From assembly GCF_004210375.1 (NCBI RefSeq), contig NC_134832.1:154563592-154627591 (forward strand): a DNA stretch of 64,000 nucleotides, given 5' to 3'. Below the pieces are notes generated by a model. The model was not told where the DNA came from. It ran no database searches and saw only the letters and a program-made list of their open reading frames with translations. How positions within the stretch are numbered: position 1 is the first letter of the stretch; every line of letters starts with the position of its first letter. Shown here in pieces: positions 37,556 through 52,600 of the stretch. The position numbers and the translations under genes were made by a program. Source of the DNA: Tachypleus tridentatus. Lineage: Eukaryota; Arthropoda; Merostomata; Xiphosura; Limulidae.

Positions 37556-38394
37556 TAAAGTTATAAATAGCTGTGAAGTGTGTGTATATATATATATTTA
37601 AAATATCTGTTTTATTCATAATATTACTTCTCAGTTTAAAACAGCTAAAAATAATTTTGCAAACTTAATTTTTGGGAGTCCACATTTGTTGAAATAAAAT
37701 AGTAACAAAATACCTGGGTCATTGAAAAATATAAAAACATTTCCTATATGTCATAAAGTTTTTATTTTCTTTGTTTATCAGTTACTTTTTACAGCACATA
37801 GTATCTGCATCAACCATTTGCTATGTCAAATAAAGTTCTGTTCTGAAATAAGCTTATATAATTACTCTAAATAGTTACACAGGACACCATACCCTTCAAC
37901 ATTACTGTGGCACTGATGGATTGAATACATGTTGATGATGGAGGTCATCTAGGCTACTAACTTCCTTTTCCAAAATGGTATCCTGTAAAATTCTGATCAC
38001 TAATACTTCTCCAACCACTTATTCCTGATGATAAAGGTTTATATGTCACGAGGAATTACATTTTGATAACTTAAGTAAGAACAGATTTGCTGGAAAGAAA
38101 AACAGTAACTGTTGATAAAAAAGTTCTAAGGAAATTAGTTCCAGTAATTTAAAAAAAATAAGATCAAAAGGCACTAAATCAACCAATAAAACTATCCAAC
38201 ATCTGACACTGGTTGTTACAGATATCTCTTTCAAAGTATCTTAATATTTGTCATAAACAAAATTAGTTTCAAAATTGAGTTCAAAGTTTCTTTATCCACT
38301 AATCCATCTTGTAATAAGGAAGTTAACAACATTTCTTATTGTGTTGGGTGAAAATTCTATATCATTCACAAAATATTTGAGCATAATAATCTGG
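37556..38394. other. Intergenic or UTP14-downstream sequence, nothing recognised
   Basis: AT-rich, with a short TA run near 37590. No gene or repeat seen. Confidence 0.35.
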
Positions 38395-40295
38395 TTTTGA
38401 AACCCATTATCATGAACAAAAAAAAGGTCTAACAAATACAACAATTAACAAACACTTTTCATACCCATTATCATGAACAAAGAAAAAGTCTAACAAATAC
38501 ATCAATTGACAGAAACTCTTCATACCCATTATCATGAACAAAGAAAAGGTCTAACAAATACATCAATTGACAGAAACTCTTCATACCTATTATCATGAAC
38601 AAAGAAAAGGTCTAACAAATACAACAATTAACAGAAACTCTTCATACCCATTATCATGAACAAAGAAAAGTCTAACAAATACAACAATTGACAGAAACTC
38701 TTCATACCCATTATCGTGAACAAAGAAAAGTCTAACAAATACAACAATTAACAGAAACTCTTCATACCCATTATCATGAACAAAGAAAAGGTCTAACAAA
38801 TACAACAATTAACAGAAACTCTTCATACCCATTATCATGAACAAAGAAAAGTCTAACAAATACAACAATTGACAGAAACTCTTCATACCCATTATCATGA
38901 ACAAAGAAAAGTCTAACAAATACAACAATTGACAGAAACTCTTCATACCCATTATTATGAACAAAGAAAAGTCTAACAAATACAACAATTAACAGAAACT
39001 CTTCATACCCATTATCATGAACAAAGAAAAGGTCTAACAAATACATCAATTGACAGAAACTCTTCATACCCATTATCATGAACAAAGAAAATGTCTAACA
39101 AATACAACAATTAACAGAAACTCTTCATACCCATTATCATGAACAAAGAAAAGGTCTAACAAATACAACAATTAACAGAAACTCTTCATACCTATTATCA
39201 TGAACAAAGAAAAGGTCTAACAAATACAACAATTAACAGAAACTCTTCATACCCATTATCATGAACAAAGAAAAGGTCTAACAAATACAACAATTGACAG
39301 AAACTCTTCATACCCATTATCATGAACAAAGAAAAGGTCTAACAAATACATCAATTGACAGAAACTCTTCATACCCATTATCATGAACAAAGAAAAGGTC
39401 TAACAAATACATCAATTAACAGAAACTCTTCATACCTATTATCATGAACAAAGAAAAGATCTAACAAATACATCAATGACAGAAACTCTTCATCAATCAT
39501 GAACAAAGAAAAGGTCTAACAAATACAACAATTAACAGAAACTCTTCATACCTATTATCATGAACAAAGAAAAGATCTAACAAATACATCAATTGACAGA
39601 AACTCTTCATACCTATTATCATGAACAAAGAAAAGATCTAACAAATACATCAATTGACAGAAACTCTTCATACCTATTATCATGAACAAAGAAAAGATCT
39701 AACAAATACATCAATTGACAGAAATTCTTCATTCCCATTATCATGAACAATGAAAAGTCTAACAAATACATCAATTGACAGAAACTCTTCATACCTATTA
39801 TCATGAACAAAGAAAAGATCTAACAAATACATCAATTGACAGAAACTCTTCATACCTATTATCATGAACAAAGAAAATGTCTAACAAATACAACAATTAA
39901 CAGAAACTCTTCATACCTATTATCATGAACAAAGAAAAGATCTAACAAATACAACATTTAACAGAAACTCTTCATTCCCATTATCATGAACAAAGAAAAG
40001 ATCTAACAAATACAACAATTAACAGAAACTCTTCATACCCATTATCATGAACAAAGAAAAGGTCTAACAAATACATCAATTGACAGAAACTCTTCATTCC
40101 CATTATCATGAACAAAGAAAGATCTAACAAATACAACAATTAACAGAAACTCTTCATTCCCATTATCATGAACAAAGAAAAGTTCTAACAAATACAATTA
40201 ACAGAAACTCTTCATATCTATTATCATGAACAAGTTCTAAAAAATACAATTAACAGAAACTCTTCATATCTATTATCATGAACAAGAAAAGTTCT
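38395..40295. repeat. 61-bp minisatellite, about 31 copies, just downstream of UTP14
   Basis: The unit is CAATTGACAGAAACTCTTCA, then TACCCATTATCATGAACAAA and GAAAAGGTCTAACAAATACA(A/T). Length variants of 60 and 62 bp come from AAAGTCT versus AAAGGTCT. The last units near 40200 shrink. The array begins ~130 bp past the UTP14 stop codon in the direction of transcription. Confidence 0.95.
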
Positions 40296-40305
40296 AACTA
40301 GCACA

Positions 40306-40311
40306 TTTATT
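40306..40311 (-). terminator. UTP14: Candidate polyadenylation signal of UTP14
   Basis: TTTATT on the + strand (AATAAA on the coding strand) lies 114 bp after the stop codon and just before the 61-bp array. If used, the array is outside the mature mRNA. Confidence 0.35.
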
Positions 40312-40424
40312 AACACTTTCTATTGATAAAACTTTCACTGTATTATTAAAATGTTTTTCAAAAGTTTATCTTATTTTATAGCTTATAAAAAATACAATAC
40401 GTGAACCAACAAATCCTACCTAGT

Positions 40425-40670
40425 TTACGACACAATCAATTTATTTGGTAAACTTTCTTTTTCATTTAACATTTTTTGATGCTTTCGTTTATTCTTTGTC
40501 ACAAGAGCATCAGAATCAATAGGATCAATTATTTTTCCTAATTTTGTGATAATCTGAGGAGCTGTCAGTTGGTGAAAAGCTGATTCTGGATTCCATGTTC
40601 TCCCAATAGGGTGTTTCAGGCTATTTTCAAATTCCTTGACATTCCTGAAGGGGAAAGGCAGTTCACTGAC
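40425..40670 (-). CDS. UTP14: UTP14 last exon
   Basis: Acceptor GTTTAG at 40671-40676; enters in phase 0. It encodes 81 residues from VSELPFPFRNVKEFENSLKH and PIGRTWNPESAFHQLTAPQI to a Lys-rich end (VTKNKRKHQK...) and TAA at 40425-40427. The PFPF...HPIG.TWNP..AF..LT.P block is the conserved UTP14 carboxyl terminus. Confidence 0.95.
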   Translation of the reverse strand, partial: VSELPFPFRNVKEFENSLKHPIGRTWNPESAFHQLTAPQIITKLGKIIDPIDSDALVTKNKRKHQKMLNEKESLPNKLIVS

Positions 40671-43600
40671 CTAAACACCGGTTACAGAAGACAATTCGTG
40701 ATTATCAAATCATAATACAAATTAAAACATATACATTCTCAATAAAAACAGGGCAAGAATTTTTACACTCAATTTTTCTATAAAAGAAGAATTTTATACA
40801 TCTTTAATTCAATTCATGGCTCCAAAAGGTTTTCAAATCTTTCAATTTTATGAGACCCTAAGAAAACCATAAACTTTTTGCTTGTAAATGTAATGCTTAA
40901 GAAAGGAAGTTGAAAATTTATGGCATAATTCAGTAACAATTTAATGTTGAAATTTAACATTTAACACACTTTAACCCTTTCAGAATGGGCTCATTATATT
41001 ATACAGGAGTTCATCTACACATCTGCACACATCGATATAATATACAGGAGTTCATCTACACATCTGCACACATTAGTATAATATACAGGAGTTCATCTGC
41101 ACACATCGATATAATATACAGGACTTCATCTGCACACATCAGTATAATATACAGGAGTTCATCTACACATGTGCAAACATTGGTATAATATACAGGAGTT
41201 CATTTACACATCTGCACACATCAGTATAATATACAGGAGTTCACTTACACATCTCCACACATTTATACTATAATGTTTGATGATGTAAGTGTATCTTCAC
41301 AAACTTTTAGTATATATTGCAAGTTTTTTTTGTAAACAAAAAAATAAAACGTTTAAAGAAGTATTTTTTACTTAAGAATTGCTTGTGAAAACATTGTGTC
41401 AGTGTTTTACTTGTCTGAATACAGGGTATGATTAAAAATATTCTTTGCCCTCAAAATCTCAAATATTTCTTTAATCTCCAAAATCTTCTAATTACTTTTC
41501 AAATGCCTGTTTTCAGTAAGAGTATTTTTTCTGTTATTTTCTCAACCCTAATTATGTGGAATCTGTCAATTTGACCTAACTCATAAGGAAATAAATACAA
41601 GTTATGCCTTTTTAGTTCTAGAATAACTACAGATTATAACACAAAAATACAAATATTTAGTTTAAATAGCTTAAATCATATAACAATATATATTTATTAT
41701 TTTGACCTTCCAGTGGTGCCTGGCTAACACTACAGCACATGTACATTCATTCTACTGTACCTAGTAATGTAAAACTGATGTTTAATCTTGACAAAGTGCC
41801 CTGTCTTGACTGTTTAAACAGTATTTTGTAATATACAGTCACATTTCAATTATTATACATTATATACATATATAGAAATAAGTTATTAAATTTTTCTTAA
41901 AATGTAGAACAGTAACTAAGGAAGAAAGCAAACAATGTAGTAAGTTACTGCTTGACATAGGTTGCTAAGCATTTTAAAATTTCACATGTGAAGAATATGA
42001 AACAATATTTTTTTAGGTTTAAAATAAACAGTTGAAAATATATAACCAAAAAATCATATTGATATCACAGAATTTATTAAACATTGTAACTATGCATGCT
42101 GTATTTAGGTCTAAAAAATTGAAATTTTAAGCAGGCTAAAAACGTAACCCATCTCCTTGAAATATTGGTTCAAAAGTACAAAACAGCTTATAACAGGCTA
42201 AAATTGCCGAGGAAAACCATTAGAGAAATATTTTAAACTGTTGATTTATTATTCATGTCATATATTGGAATATACGCATGTAAGCGACTGTTTCCAAGAA
42301 TGGAAAGAGATCAACATGGCCATTGTGTTTGATTTAGTACGTAAGCCATATCTCAACAAACTAAAAAGATATCAAGGTTCTTATTTTATATTCTAGCTTG
42401 TCAATAGTGGCAACTTGAGTTTATAATTTGTTCAAAACTATAAATGTAGTATTTTGACATCACAAACATTTAACGTGAAAGAGTGCTGCATTCAGCATAT
42501 TATGACTAAAACAAAAATCAATATTTAGGTTTGTCCTTTTAACATTTACTTTTAAATTAATAAATTAATTCATATATAATATTAAATTTTGAATTATAAT
42601 CTACAATTTGATACCAAGATTACTGACATAGATTTATAAAATAGTACTCCAATAAAATTTTGAATGAAAGTCAAAGCACGATGACATGGACTTTGATTTG
42701 TGACCTGTTGTGATCAGGTTAAATTCAGATATTTTTTTTGTTACCCATTCTCTAGCAGGTTCACCATATGTAAGAATCAAGTAAGCACATGACCCAACAT
42801 ATCATAACGTGGAAAGTTTTGTGAATACGTCTATGAAAGTGTATGATTTAGTTTCTTTTTAACCCTATGCTAAACATTAAATCAGTCTGGAGTAAATTGC
42901 TTTCCTACTCCAGTATATTCCTGGAGTTTAACTGACAATATCTTTTAAATAATCTGAAACATGAAAATAGACTGATAAAATATTAAAATCAAATACTTGG
43001 GTGAAAAAAAAATCTAACAGCTCTAAGATTCAACCAAATACACTTGACATTAGAAAATAAAACCTGTCTAATCAAAAAGTTAGCTTTCATTAAAATTTAT
43101 AATTTTCCTATAATGAAAATATGTTGCCAATTGGTACTTACCTCTAGTCACAGAGATAGCTATTTTTGTTCAATACTGCCCTCTATATGCAAACGTTTTT
43201 TTCTGTATGCCACAAGTCCCAATCTCCCACTTACTCCATGGTCAATGTGGTTCAGCTGAGTCTTGCATGTAAATCACAATGCAACAACACTATCAATTTG
43301 ACTCAGCTGAACTATCACTTTAGATTTTGGAAGAAAATTAAAGTACTTGTTTTCAGTGGGGTGAAAAGTATGAGGTAAGTATCAATCAGAAATATATTTT
43401 TCAATATCAGAACAAATGTAGTAAGAATCTCACACTGAGTAGAGGGAGGAACCATTGTGACAGCAAGAATAAAGAATCCTTTGAAAGTATTAAAAAGAAC
43501 CTAACAAATGGAAATCCTAGCAATAAAGGATCCTACAAGGGAGACTACACCACATTTGTACTAGGTATGCTCTAAACATGGGTGGAAAAAGAGAGCAGCT

Positions 43601-46600
43601 CATCCAAAATGTAGAGAATGACCAAACCGCATATTAGAATATTAATCTTATGAAACACAGTAATTTGGTAAGAGTAAAAGGATATGCTCCAAGGTGTAGA
43701 GTGGTTAAGGTACACAGGTAGTCAGCTACAATCCAAAATCCAACCATCTAGCAGCAGTAAAAAAGAGGACCATACCATTTTCACCTCAAGTTCAGCAGAA
43801 CAAAGGAAGATATCATGTGCACTGATTTGTGAACAGGGCAGATGTAAGTAAAGTGATAATAAATTACCAATCTTAAAAACCAATATCCAAACATTCAGAG
43901 GAATCATGATTTCTTTGTATTGTGTGACATTTCACTGAAAACCAATCAGAGAGGACCCAGTTCCAGCACAAATCATACTCGGTAGTTGAAAATCTATGAG
44001 GAGTTTATGGCATCCACCGTGATCCACAATATATTAAGAACTAACATAAAGCTCCACTGTGATCCACAATATATTAAGAACTAACATAAAGCTCCACCGT
44101 GATCCACAATATATTAAGAACTAACATAAAGCTCCACCGTGATCCACAATATATTAAGAACTAACATAAAGCTTCACCGTGATCCACAATATATTAAGAA
44201 CTAACATAAAGCTTCACCAACAATATATTAAGAGCTAACATAAAGCTCCACCATGATCCACAATATATTAAGAACTAACATAAAGCTCCACCGTGATCCA
44301 CAATATATTAAGAACTAACATAAAGCTCCACCGTGATCCACAACATATTAAGAACTAACATAAATCAAACTGAGTAAGGGAACAGACAAACTAGTAACAA
44401 GTTTGAGAACTTATGTTTATTGGTCCTGCTCTGAATCCAAAACCTTGCCACTGGGAGCTAAATGTGGGCTTAGAATGAGGAATCCCAGTCAGAGGGGTTG
44501 AACTGTAATTTTGAAGATTGAAATGTTTCAGAGATAGAACATCAGACTAGAGAACACTTCATCATCTACACCAGCATAACACCACTACTCTACTCTCAAT
44601 CAAATAGATTCATTATTTTTTGTATCATATATCACAATCACATTCACCTCCATGGCTTGGAACTGTAAAGTGGTAAGGGCCTCATTTTCCACTGGAAGAA
44701 AGAAAATGTGGTGGAGAGTCTGAAGCAATGTCAACACTAGAGATGAAGCAATGGGAGAAAATGAAAACTATATTTGGAAAAGCAGAACACTCCTGATTTA
44801 TTCAATCAAAGGAACAACAGAGATGGGCAGCTATCCCCTTCAGCCTTACCAATTACGTCTATGGATCAACCAGTCTGGAATGGCCATATTAATAAAGCAG
44901 ATATATCATAAGAAAAAACCTACCAGTATTTCTGCAGACCACCCAATTTCAACAGTGTGTATTTAGTGGCCTTGGAATTTATAATAGTGAAGTCATCATG
45001 GCCTCACAGTGAGAATTTGACTAGTTTAAGTATACTTGGACAGGTACACTCACTAGTAAGTGGTATTCTTAAAGAAAAAAAGGGACATGTTCCTAAAAAA
45101 CAAGAGGTACAAAAATAAAACTTATTTAGTCACATCCTTAAAGAATGAATGATAATTAAAGGTGGAAAACAGTACCCTGCCAAGGAAGAAACATGTACTT
45201 GAAGCAGATAATGCGAGATAAACATATGATGTGTAGTCTCAATACTCAATCATACCTACAAAATACAAAGAGGGTAAGATGGGTGCAAAAGAAAAGGTGC
45301 TTGATACAATTAAAGACACCAAGAATTATGGGAAAAATAAGAAATGTAAGAAAAAAACAACTGAAACAAAAGTCAGTAAAATGAATGAGAGGTAAGCTTA
45401 ACATAACAAAGCCTAAACTAACGTTATAGTACACAGGATATCACAAAGCCTAAACTAACATTATAGTACACAGGATATCACAAACCCTAAACTAACATTA
45501 TAGTACACAGGATATCACAAAGCCTAAACTAACGTTATAGTACACAGGATATCACAAAGCTCTAACTGAACACCCTAATCTTACAATATGTATTTACAAA
45601 GCTAACTAAAGTTATTGAACCCATTTAACTGAAAACAAAATTAAGATAAGAAAGATATTGAAAATGGATAACAGTATCACAGCTTATCAGTCCAAAGGTG
45701 GCAGACTATAGTAAAAATATGTGAACCCACTAACTAGAGGCCTGATGAAGGTCAACTCGTATAAGAATGATCAATCTCCCAACACGTCTAAGCCAATAAT
45801 ACCACCACCTACTATCACCACCACCTGAAGTAAGTGCAAATATAAACTTCAGTGAAATCTAAAAAAACATGTGAAAAACAATAACAGTAAGTTATCACTT
45901 GCAACTGGTAAAGTAGGGAGAAAATACATCGAAAAACATCTGTACTTTGTATGAAATTTAAAAATTAGCAACATGGGAATAGAGCACAAACAAAAACATT
46001 GTGACAAGAGCATTGTCAAACAAGAAGCAACAGTTTGTTAGTATCATATAGATGGAGCCACACAAATACAGAGGATAAACTGTACTCTTATTGGTGGAGG
46101 GTTGTCACACAATGATTTACGAAATGCAGCTAAACCACATTGATCGTTGAGTACGTGAAAGCTCAAGGGTTGTGGCATGCAAAAAAAACATTTTCCATAC
46201 AGAAAGCAGTACTGAACAATAGTTTTAAATGTAAAAAGAGGAAAGTTAACATATAAATAAAAAAAGACATCCTAGTTCTCAGTATGAGACAACCGTTTAA
46301 ACTTTTACCTTTTCTTTAAAAGTATAAATCCGCAAGATAATCTTGCAAATGAAAGCTTTTTTGTTTTTATAAATAGTTTTTGAAACTCATTTGTTCAATT
46401 TTAAGGCTTTTTGGTGTCACAAAATAGATGGAGAGATGACATACAGCTATTTGTAATTATTAAATTTGTAAATTTGATGCATTTCATTTTTGTTTTTAAA
46501 TCCTACATTGCTAAAATGTGACAAAGACCTCTACAAAGACATGTAGAGTAAATAAATTCCAGCACACAAAAATGACTGCAATATACAAAATATTTTTGAG

Positions 46601-49600
46601 CCAGTTAACGTTACCTGATGTGAAGAAACCTTTTCATCCTGTTTCTGATTTATGATGACATTACCTAGAGTATGATCCTTTCTACAAGGGCCAGGTGGCA
46701 TTTTGATTAGGAACCTGCAGTTTGGTTATTTCCAGGAAAGCAAAATATATTAACATTTGTGCATACAATTTTAGCATGTGAAAACAATGAATATCAAATG
46801 ACTCTTAATTATAAATACCAAACATATCAAAATTTGTAAGTATTAATTTATGCATTGTAATATTTTCAAACTATGTGTATTATGCTTTTATGTCAATATT
46901 ACATCAGTATATCTTGGTTTGAAAAAAAACACATTTCAATTAATACCCCATTGAAAACTTTTTTATTGTTTTACAACTTCTCTAATATTATGAATGACTA
47001 GGATGGTTTGACTAAAATATCTGCCTATTAAAAACTAAAATGTATCAAAAACTGAGAGTGTTAAAACACTGGGTGCTCCTAAGTGAGGTAACAAAATTAG
47101 AAGAAATAAATATCACAACCCAAAGCAATGTCATCATTTTCTAGATTCACATAATGTAAAATCCAAATATGTGTCCACAGTCTGCTTAGATTGAGGTCAC
47201 AACTATTATTAAATCTGAATCAAGTTTCCAGTGTTCCCCAAGGAACTCTAATAACTTGTTTTAATGAATACTAAAAGATATTTTGGCTAATTTGAAAGTT
47301 TATTTAAACAAACAATCAATTTAACAGTGCACCAACAAAGCTAAAGTAAGACTATATATATATGCACACACACATATATATAATTTTTTATAGGAGGTAA
47401 AAGTTTGGAATTAATTTATTGAACCACTCCAACTAATTTCAGACACTTTCAAATACTGTATAGCCTCAGCTTGAAAACTTCAAATAAATTTATAGCTTTA
47501 ATAGTTTAATTTTATATTCCTGCAAAACTATAAGTAGTGTCCTATGACTTCCAAAACTATAGAATTTCTATGATTTTTAGCTCCCGTTTGTTGTAACATC
47601 TACTTATTGATCTCATTATTACAGCAGCTATAAGAAATGTTACATTTTTCAGTAAAATATACAGAGAAATTGAAAATCAAATTAACCTGTAATCAGTGCT
47701 GTTACAGTAACATTAATATTACAGAAATACTCTTTATAAACAAACAAGTTATTTAAACCCATACAAAGTACAACTACTTACCTCTGCCTCTTTCTTTTAG
47801 ATGGTTTGATTCCAGAACCCCCCCAAGAACCCCATCCTGGCAGAAAAAGATCCAAATCCTTTGGTTTATCTTTATTAATTACAGATTTCTTCTCTTCTCT
47901 AAAAAAAACAAAAAGAAAGTGTAACAGAGATCCTTTGTAAAGTTATGGCTGTGCATACATATATTTATACTGATACATAAATACCTATATTCATCACACG
48001 TAATACCATACACATTTACGCTGATGTGTAAACATCTATATGTATGTATCACATGTAACACCACATATTTATATTGATGTGCAAATACCTATATGTATTC
48101 ATCACATGTAATATCATATATATAATTTGCACATTTAAAACTCCTCAAGTATAGCATGAAATAATTCTTCTATTTAATTGAAATAAAAATTAAATTTAAA
48201 AGCAAAAATTTAGACAACACAATCAAGAAAAACAAAAAAATTTTACCCTATACAGTACTAAGAAGTGAAAACAAACACTTCCAATTGCTCTGTCTTGGTG
48301 ATCTAAAAACTACATTTTCAATATTTATCATTTTAATTCCACTTTGTTTTAACAGTAACAACATAAAACTCAGTTGTAAAATATATGCAACTGTGCATCA
48401 GACTGCCTTACAAGATATTTTTACTTATGCATAATAATATTACCATACATTTTAACTTTACATTGTATATTTTTACTTATGTATATTTTTCTTAAAATCA
48501 AAATTGAAGATCAAAAAGGGCTACTTTTATTTAAATATACTGAAACACTTCTGAAAGTAAAGCATTGTTATAAGTACATGATTGATGTCATTCGAACATC
48601 ACTAGACACAGTTATAAGTACATGCTTGATGTCATTCAACATCACTAGACACTGTTATAAGTACATGCTTGATGTCATTCAAACATCACTAGACACTGTT
48701 ATAAGTACATGCTTGATGTCATTCAAACATCACTAGACACTGTTATAAGTACATGCTTGATGTCATTCAAACATCACTAGACACCGTTATAAGTACATGC
48801 TTGATGTCATTCGAACATCACTAGACACAGTTATAAGTACATGCTTGATGTCATTCGAACATCACTAGACACAGTTATAAGTACATGCTTGATGTCATTC
48901 GAACATCACTAGACACTGTTATAAGTACATGCTTGATGTCATTCAAACATCACTAGACACTGTTATAAGTACATGCTTGATGTCATTCAAACATCACTAG
49001 ACACTGTTATAAGTACATGCTTGATGTCATTCAAACATCACTAGACACCGTTATAAGTACATGCTTGATGTCATTCGAACATCACTAGACACAGTTATAA
49101 GTACATGCTTGATGTCATTCGAACATCACTAGACACAGTTATAAGTACATGCTTGATGTCATTCGAACATCACCAGACACTGTTATAAGTACATGCTTGA
49201 TGTCATTCGAACATCACTAGACACTGTTATAAGTACACACACAATATCATTCAAATGTCATTATCAGATGCTGTTACAGGTACACACCTGAATTCATGCA
49301 AGTGTCACAAGCACACACTTGAACATATTCAAATGTCATCAACAGACATCATTACAAGCACATACTTGAACATATTCAAATGTCATCAACAGACATCGTT
49401 ACAAGCACATACTTGAACATATTCAAATGTCATCAACAGACATCGTTACAAGCACATACTTGAACATATTCAAATGTCATCAACAGACATCGTTACAAGC
49501 ACATACTTGAACATATTAAAATGTCATCAACAGACATCGTTACAAACACATACTTGAACATATTCAAATGTCATCAACAGACATCATTACAAGCATATAC

Positions 49601-52600
49601 TTGAACATATTCAAATGTTATCAACAGATATCATTACAAGCACATACTTGAACATATTCAAATGTTATCAACAGACATCGTTACAAGCACATACTTGAAC
49701 ATATTCAAATGTTAACAGACATCGTTACAAGCACATACTTGAACATATACAAATGTCATCAACAGACATCATTACAAGCACATACTTGAACATATTCAAA
49801 TGTTATCAACAGACATCGTTACAAGCACATACTTGAACATATACAAATGTCATCAACAGACATCATTACAAGCACATACTTGAACATATTCAAATGTCAT
49901 CAACAGACATCGTTACAAGCACACAGTTGAACATATTCAAATGTCATCAACAGACATCGTTACAAGCACACAGTTGAACATATTCAAATGTCATCAACAG
50001 ACATCGTTACAAGCACATACTTGAACATATACAAATGTCATCAACAGACATCATTACAAGCACATACTTGAACATATTCAAATGTTATCAACAGACATCA
50101 TTACAAGCACATACTTGAACATATACAAATGTCATCAACAGACATCATTACAAGCACATACTTGAACATATTCAAATGTCATCAACAGACATCATTACAA
50201 GCACATACTTGAACTCATTCAAATGTCATCAACAGACATCATTACAAGCACATACTTGAACTCATTCAAAACATCATCATCAGCAAAGGCTTCTAGTATA
50301 TTCATTCTGTGTTCATCTTCAACTTCATCTATTGCTTCATCACCTCCATCAAGCAGCTGTGGTACCTGTGAGTCAAGATCTTGAGTTTTAATGCAGATAA
50401 AGTTATGTGGATCAATCTGGACTTTAGAATCCCTGGCACCTTCTCTACTGTTTTCAAAATGGTTAGAAGTGGACTTAATAATTTTTTTATCAGAACACAT
50501 TCCAACCGGTTTAGATGGTGGTTCTGACATGTCCTCAAAATCTTCTAGTGTTTTCTTCTGTGCCAAGGTTTCATTAATTAAGTGTTCTTCCATGTCAGGA
50601 TCTTTCTCTTCATTTTCTTCATCTTTATTTATTACCTCATTACTATGAATATCCTTCCTTCCCAATGACAATTTCACGTTTTCCCTGGAGCTTTTATCCT
50701 TCACTCTTTTCTTTCCAAGTAAATCAAATATATCATCAATACTTTCTGAATTTTTTATCTTTTTATTTTTCTGCTGCTTCTTGGATATGAGACTATTTAG
50801 ATGTTCTAAACTGTTAACAGATTGAGAAGTTTTGTTTTTAGAGTTCTGCTGACAGCCACCATCATCTTTGGATTGTTTGAGCATGCCATCTTGACATGTT
50901 TCTTCTGAAACACATTCTTTAGGTCTGATATTATTACATTTGTCTTCCTTTTCACAACTTTCTTCTACTTTGTCATCCACACTGTTTAATTTATTACTTT
51001 TTAAAGAGGCTTGTTTTAACCATGGATTTGAAGATGAAAAAAAGTTATTCACAACAGAATCAGTGGACTTGTTCTCTCCCGAAGTGTGGCCAGCTAGATG
51101 AATCTCTTCCTCTTCACTCTCTGATGGTGCCACAATTTTCTTTGTCAAATGCCGGCTCAATTCCAACTGCTCTCTCAACTGTTCCCTGCTCTGTTGGGGG
51201 AAAAAAATTAATGTTTTAAAGTTTGGTCCACTGACTGTGATGTTCATACACATACAAAGAAGCAAACCATCATCTATGACTACATCTTTAAAAACCAGGG
51301 ACCAATGGGATAAAAAAAGTAAAATAAGTAAGATGATTCATGTCCCATTGGAAGTTAACTTTGGTACCCAATATACAGTTGGATAAGACTAATGCACTTG
51401 GGGTAAAGTAATAGCCAAGAAGCTTTTGAAACTTCATATAATTACAATTTTACACTCTGACTTTATTTTTGGTTGAACAGAGAAGACTGTACAACATACC
51501 TTCTGTAGGTTTACAGAATACACATTTTTTATTTATTGAAATATTTCACTGGATCATGTTAAAACACAACTCAAATGAACCATGTATTGGATGGAAGGGT
51601 TCTTCCATGTCATATGAAATACATCTGCATATTGTAAAATTTGATTGTATAAAGTGACAGCAGATCAGAATGTTGTCTAATTTGAAAAAAAAACAAAAAA
51701 AAACTATACTGGAATTCATATGACTTCATCCTTAAACAAACAAATCAATTTTTATTCTATATTTTAAAAGTAATATTTCCATAAAACCACACTGAATACT
51801 TTTATCTGAGATATCAATTCTAATAGAAAAGTTAGCATATATGGTCACTTATAAAATGTGCAATGACTTTTGTGTGAGAAAAGTAGTCAACTATTCAAAA
51901 GAGTTTCACCTTTGGATTTTTTAAATTAATTTCTTTTGAAATATATAGAATTTACAAAATCATACACCACTTAGAAAATGTTAACTATATGGACATATAA
52001 TTACTGAAATGACATAACAAACAGCTAAAAAACCAGAAAACATATCTATTGCTCTTCAATTTTTCCATACAATTGCTATCAATTTGGTACACTGGAAACA
52101 GATTTATTCTCAATTTTAAATACAGATTTATTCTCATTAAATACTTAAAAAAAGATGGTTTCTAGACAAATTTTTCACTTTTATCAAGGTAACCTACAGT
52201 TTAGGTTACAGTGCCAAATTACTTAATGTTTCAAAGTCTGGATTAAGAAATTATATCAAAGCTTGAACCTCAGATGATCTCTTCCAAAATAACAGTATTC
52301 AACCACTGAACGAAACTTGGGTAATATTTGAGATAAAGAAATTAAAATTACAAATTGAACAATTCAGCTACAGGCTATACAACAAGTTAAACTCACTTGT
52401 TCATCATATTTAGCTCTCAATTTTTGCTGCTTTGCCCATTTTCCTGTGTTCCTGTGCTTTAATGTCACACGTTCCTAGGGAAATATTAATAATAATAAAA
52501 CTAAGTCAAAAATTATATTTCAAAAAATAACTTAGAAAAAGAAACTTTAAATAATAAACTTGTTACTTCTACCATTTTGTCTAAACAACAAACATCAAAC

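Noticed and set aside
50391..50648. 85-codon + open frame opposite the UTP14 exon
   Set aside because: It is the antisense shadow of the acidic region, in which Glu/Asp/Lys codons read as Ser/Phe/Leu.
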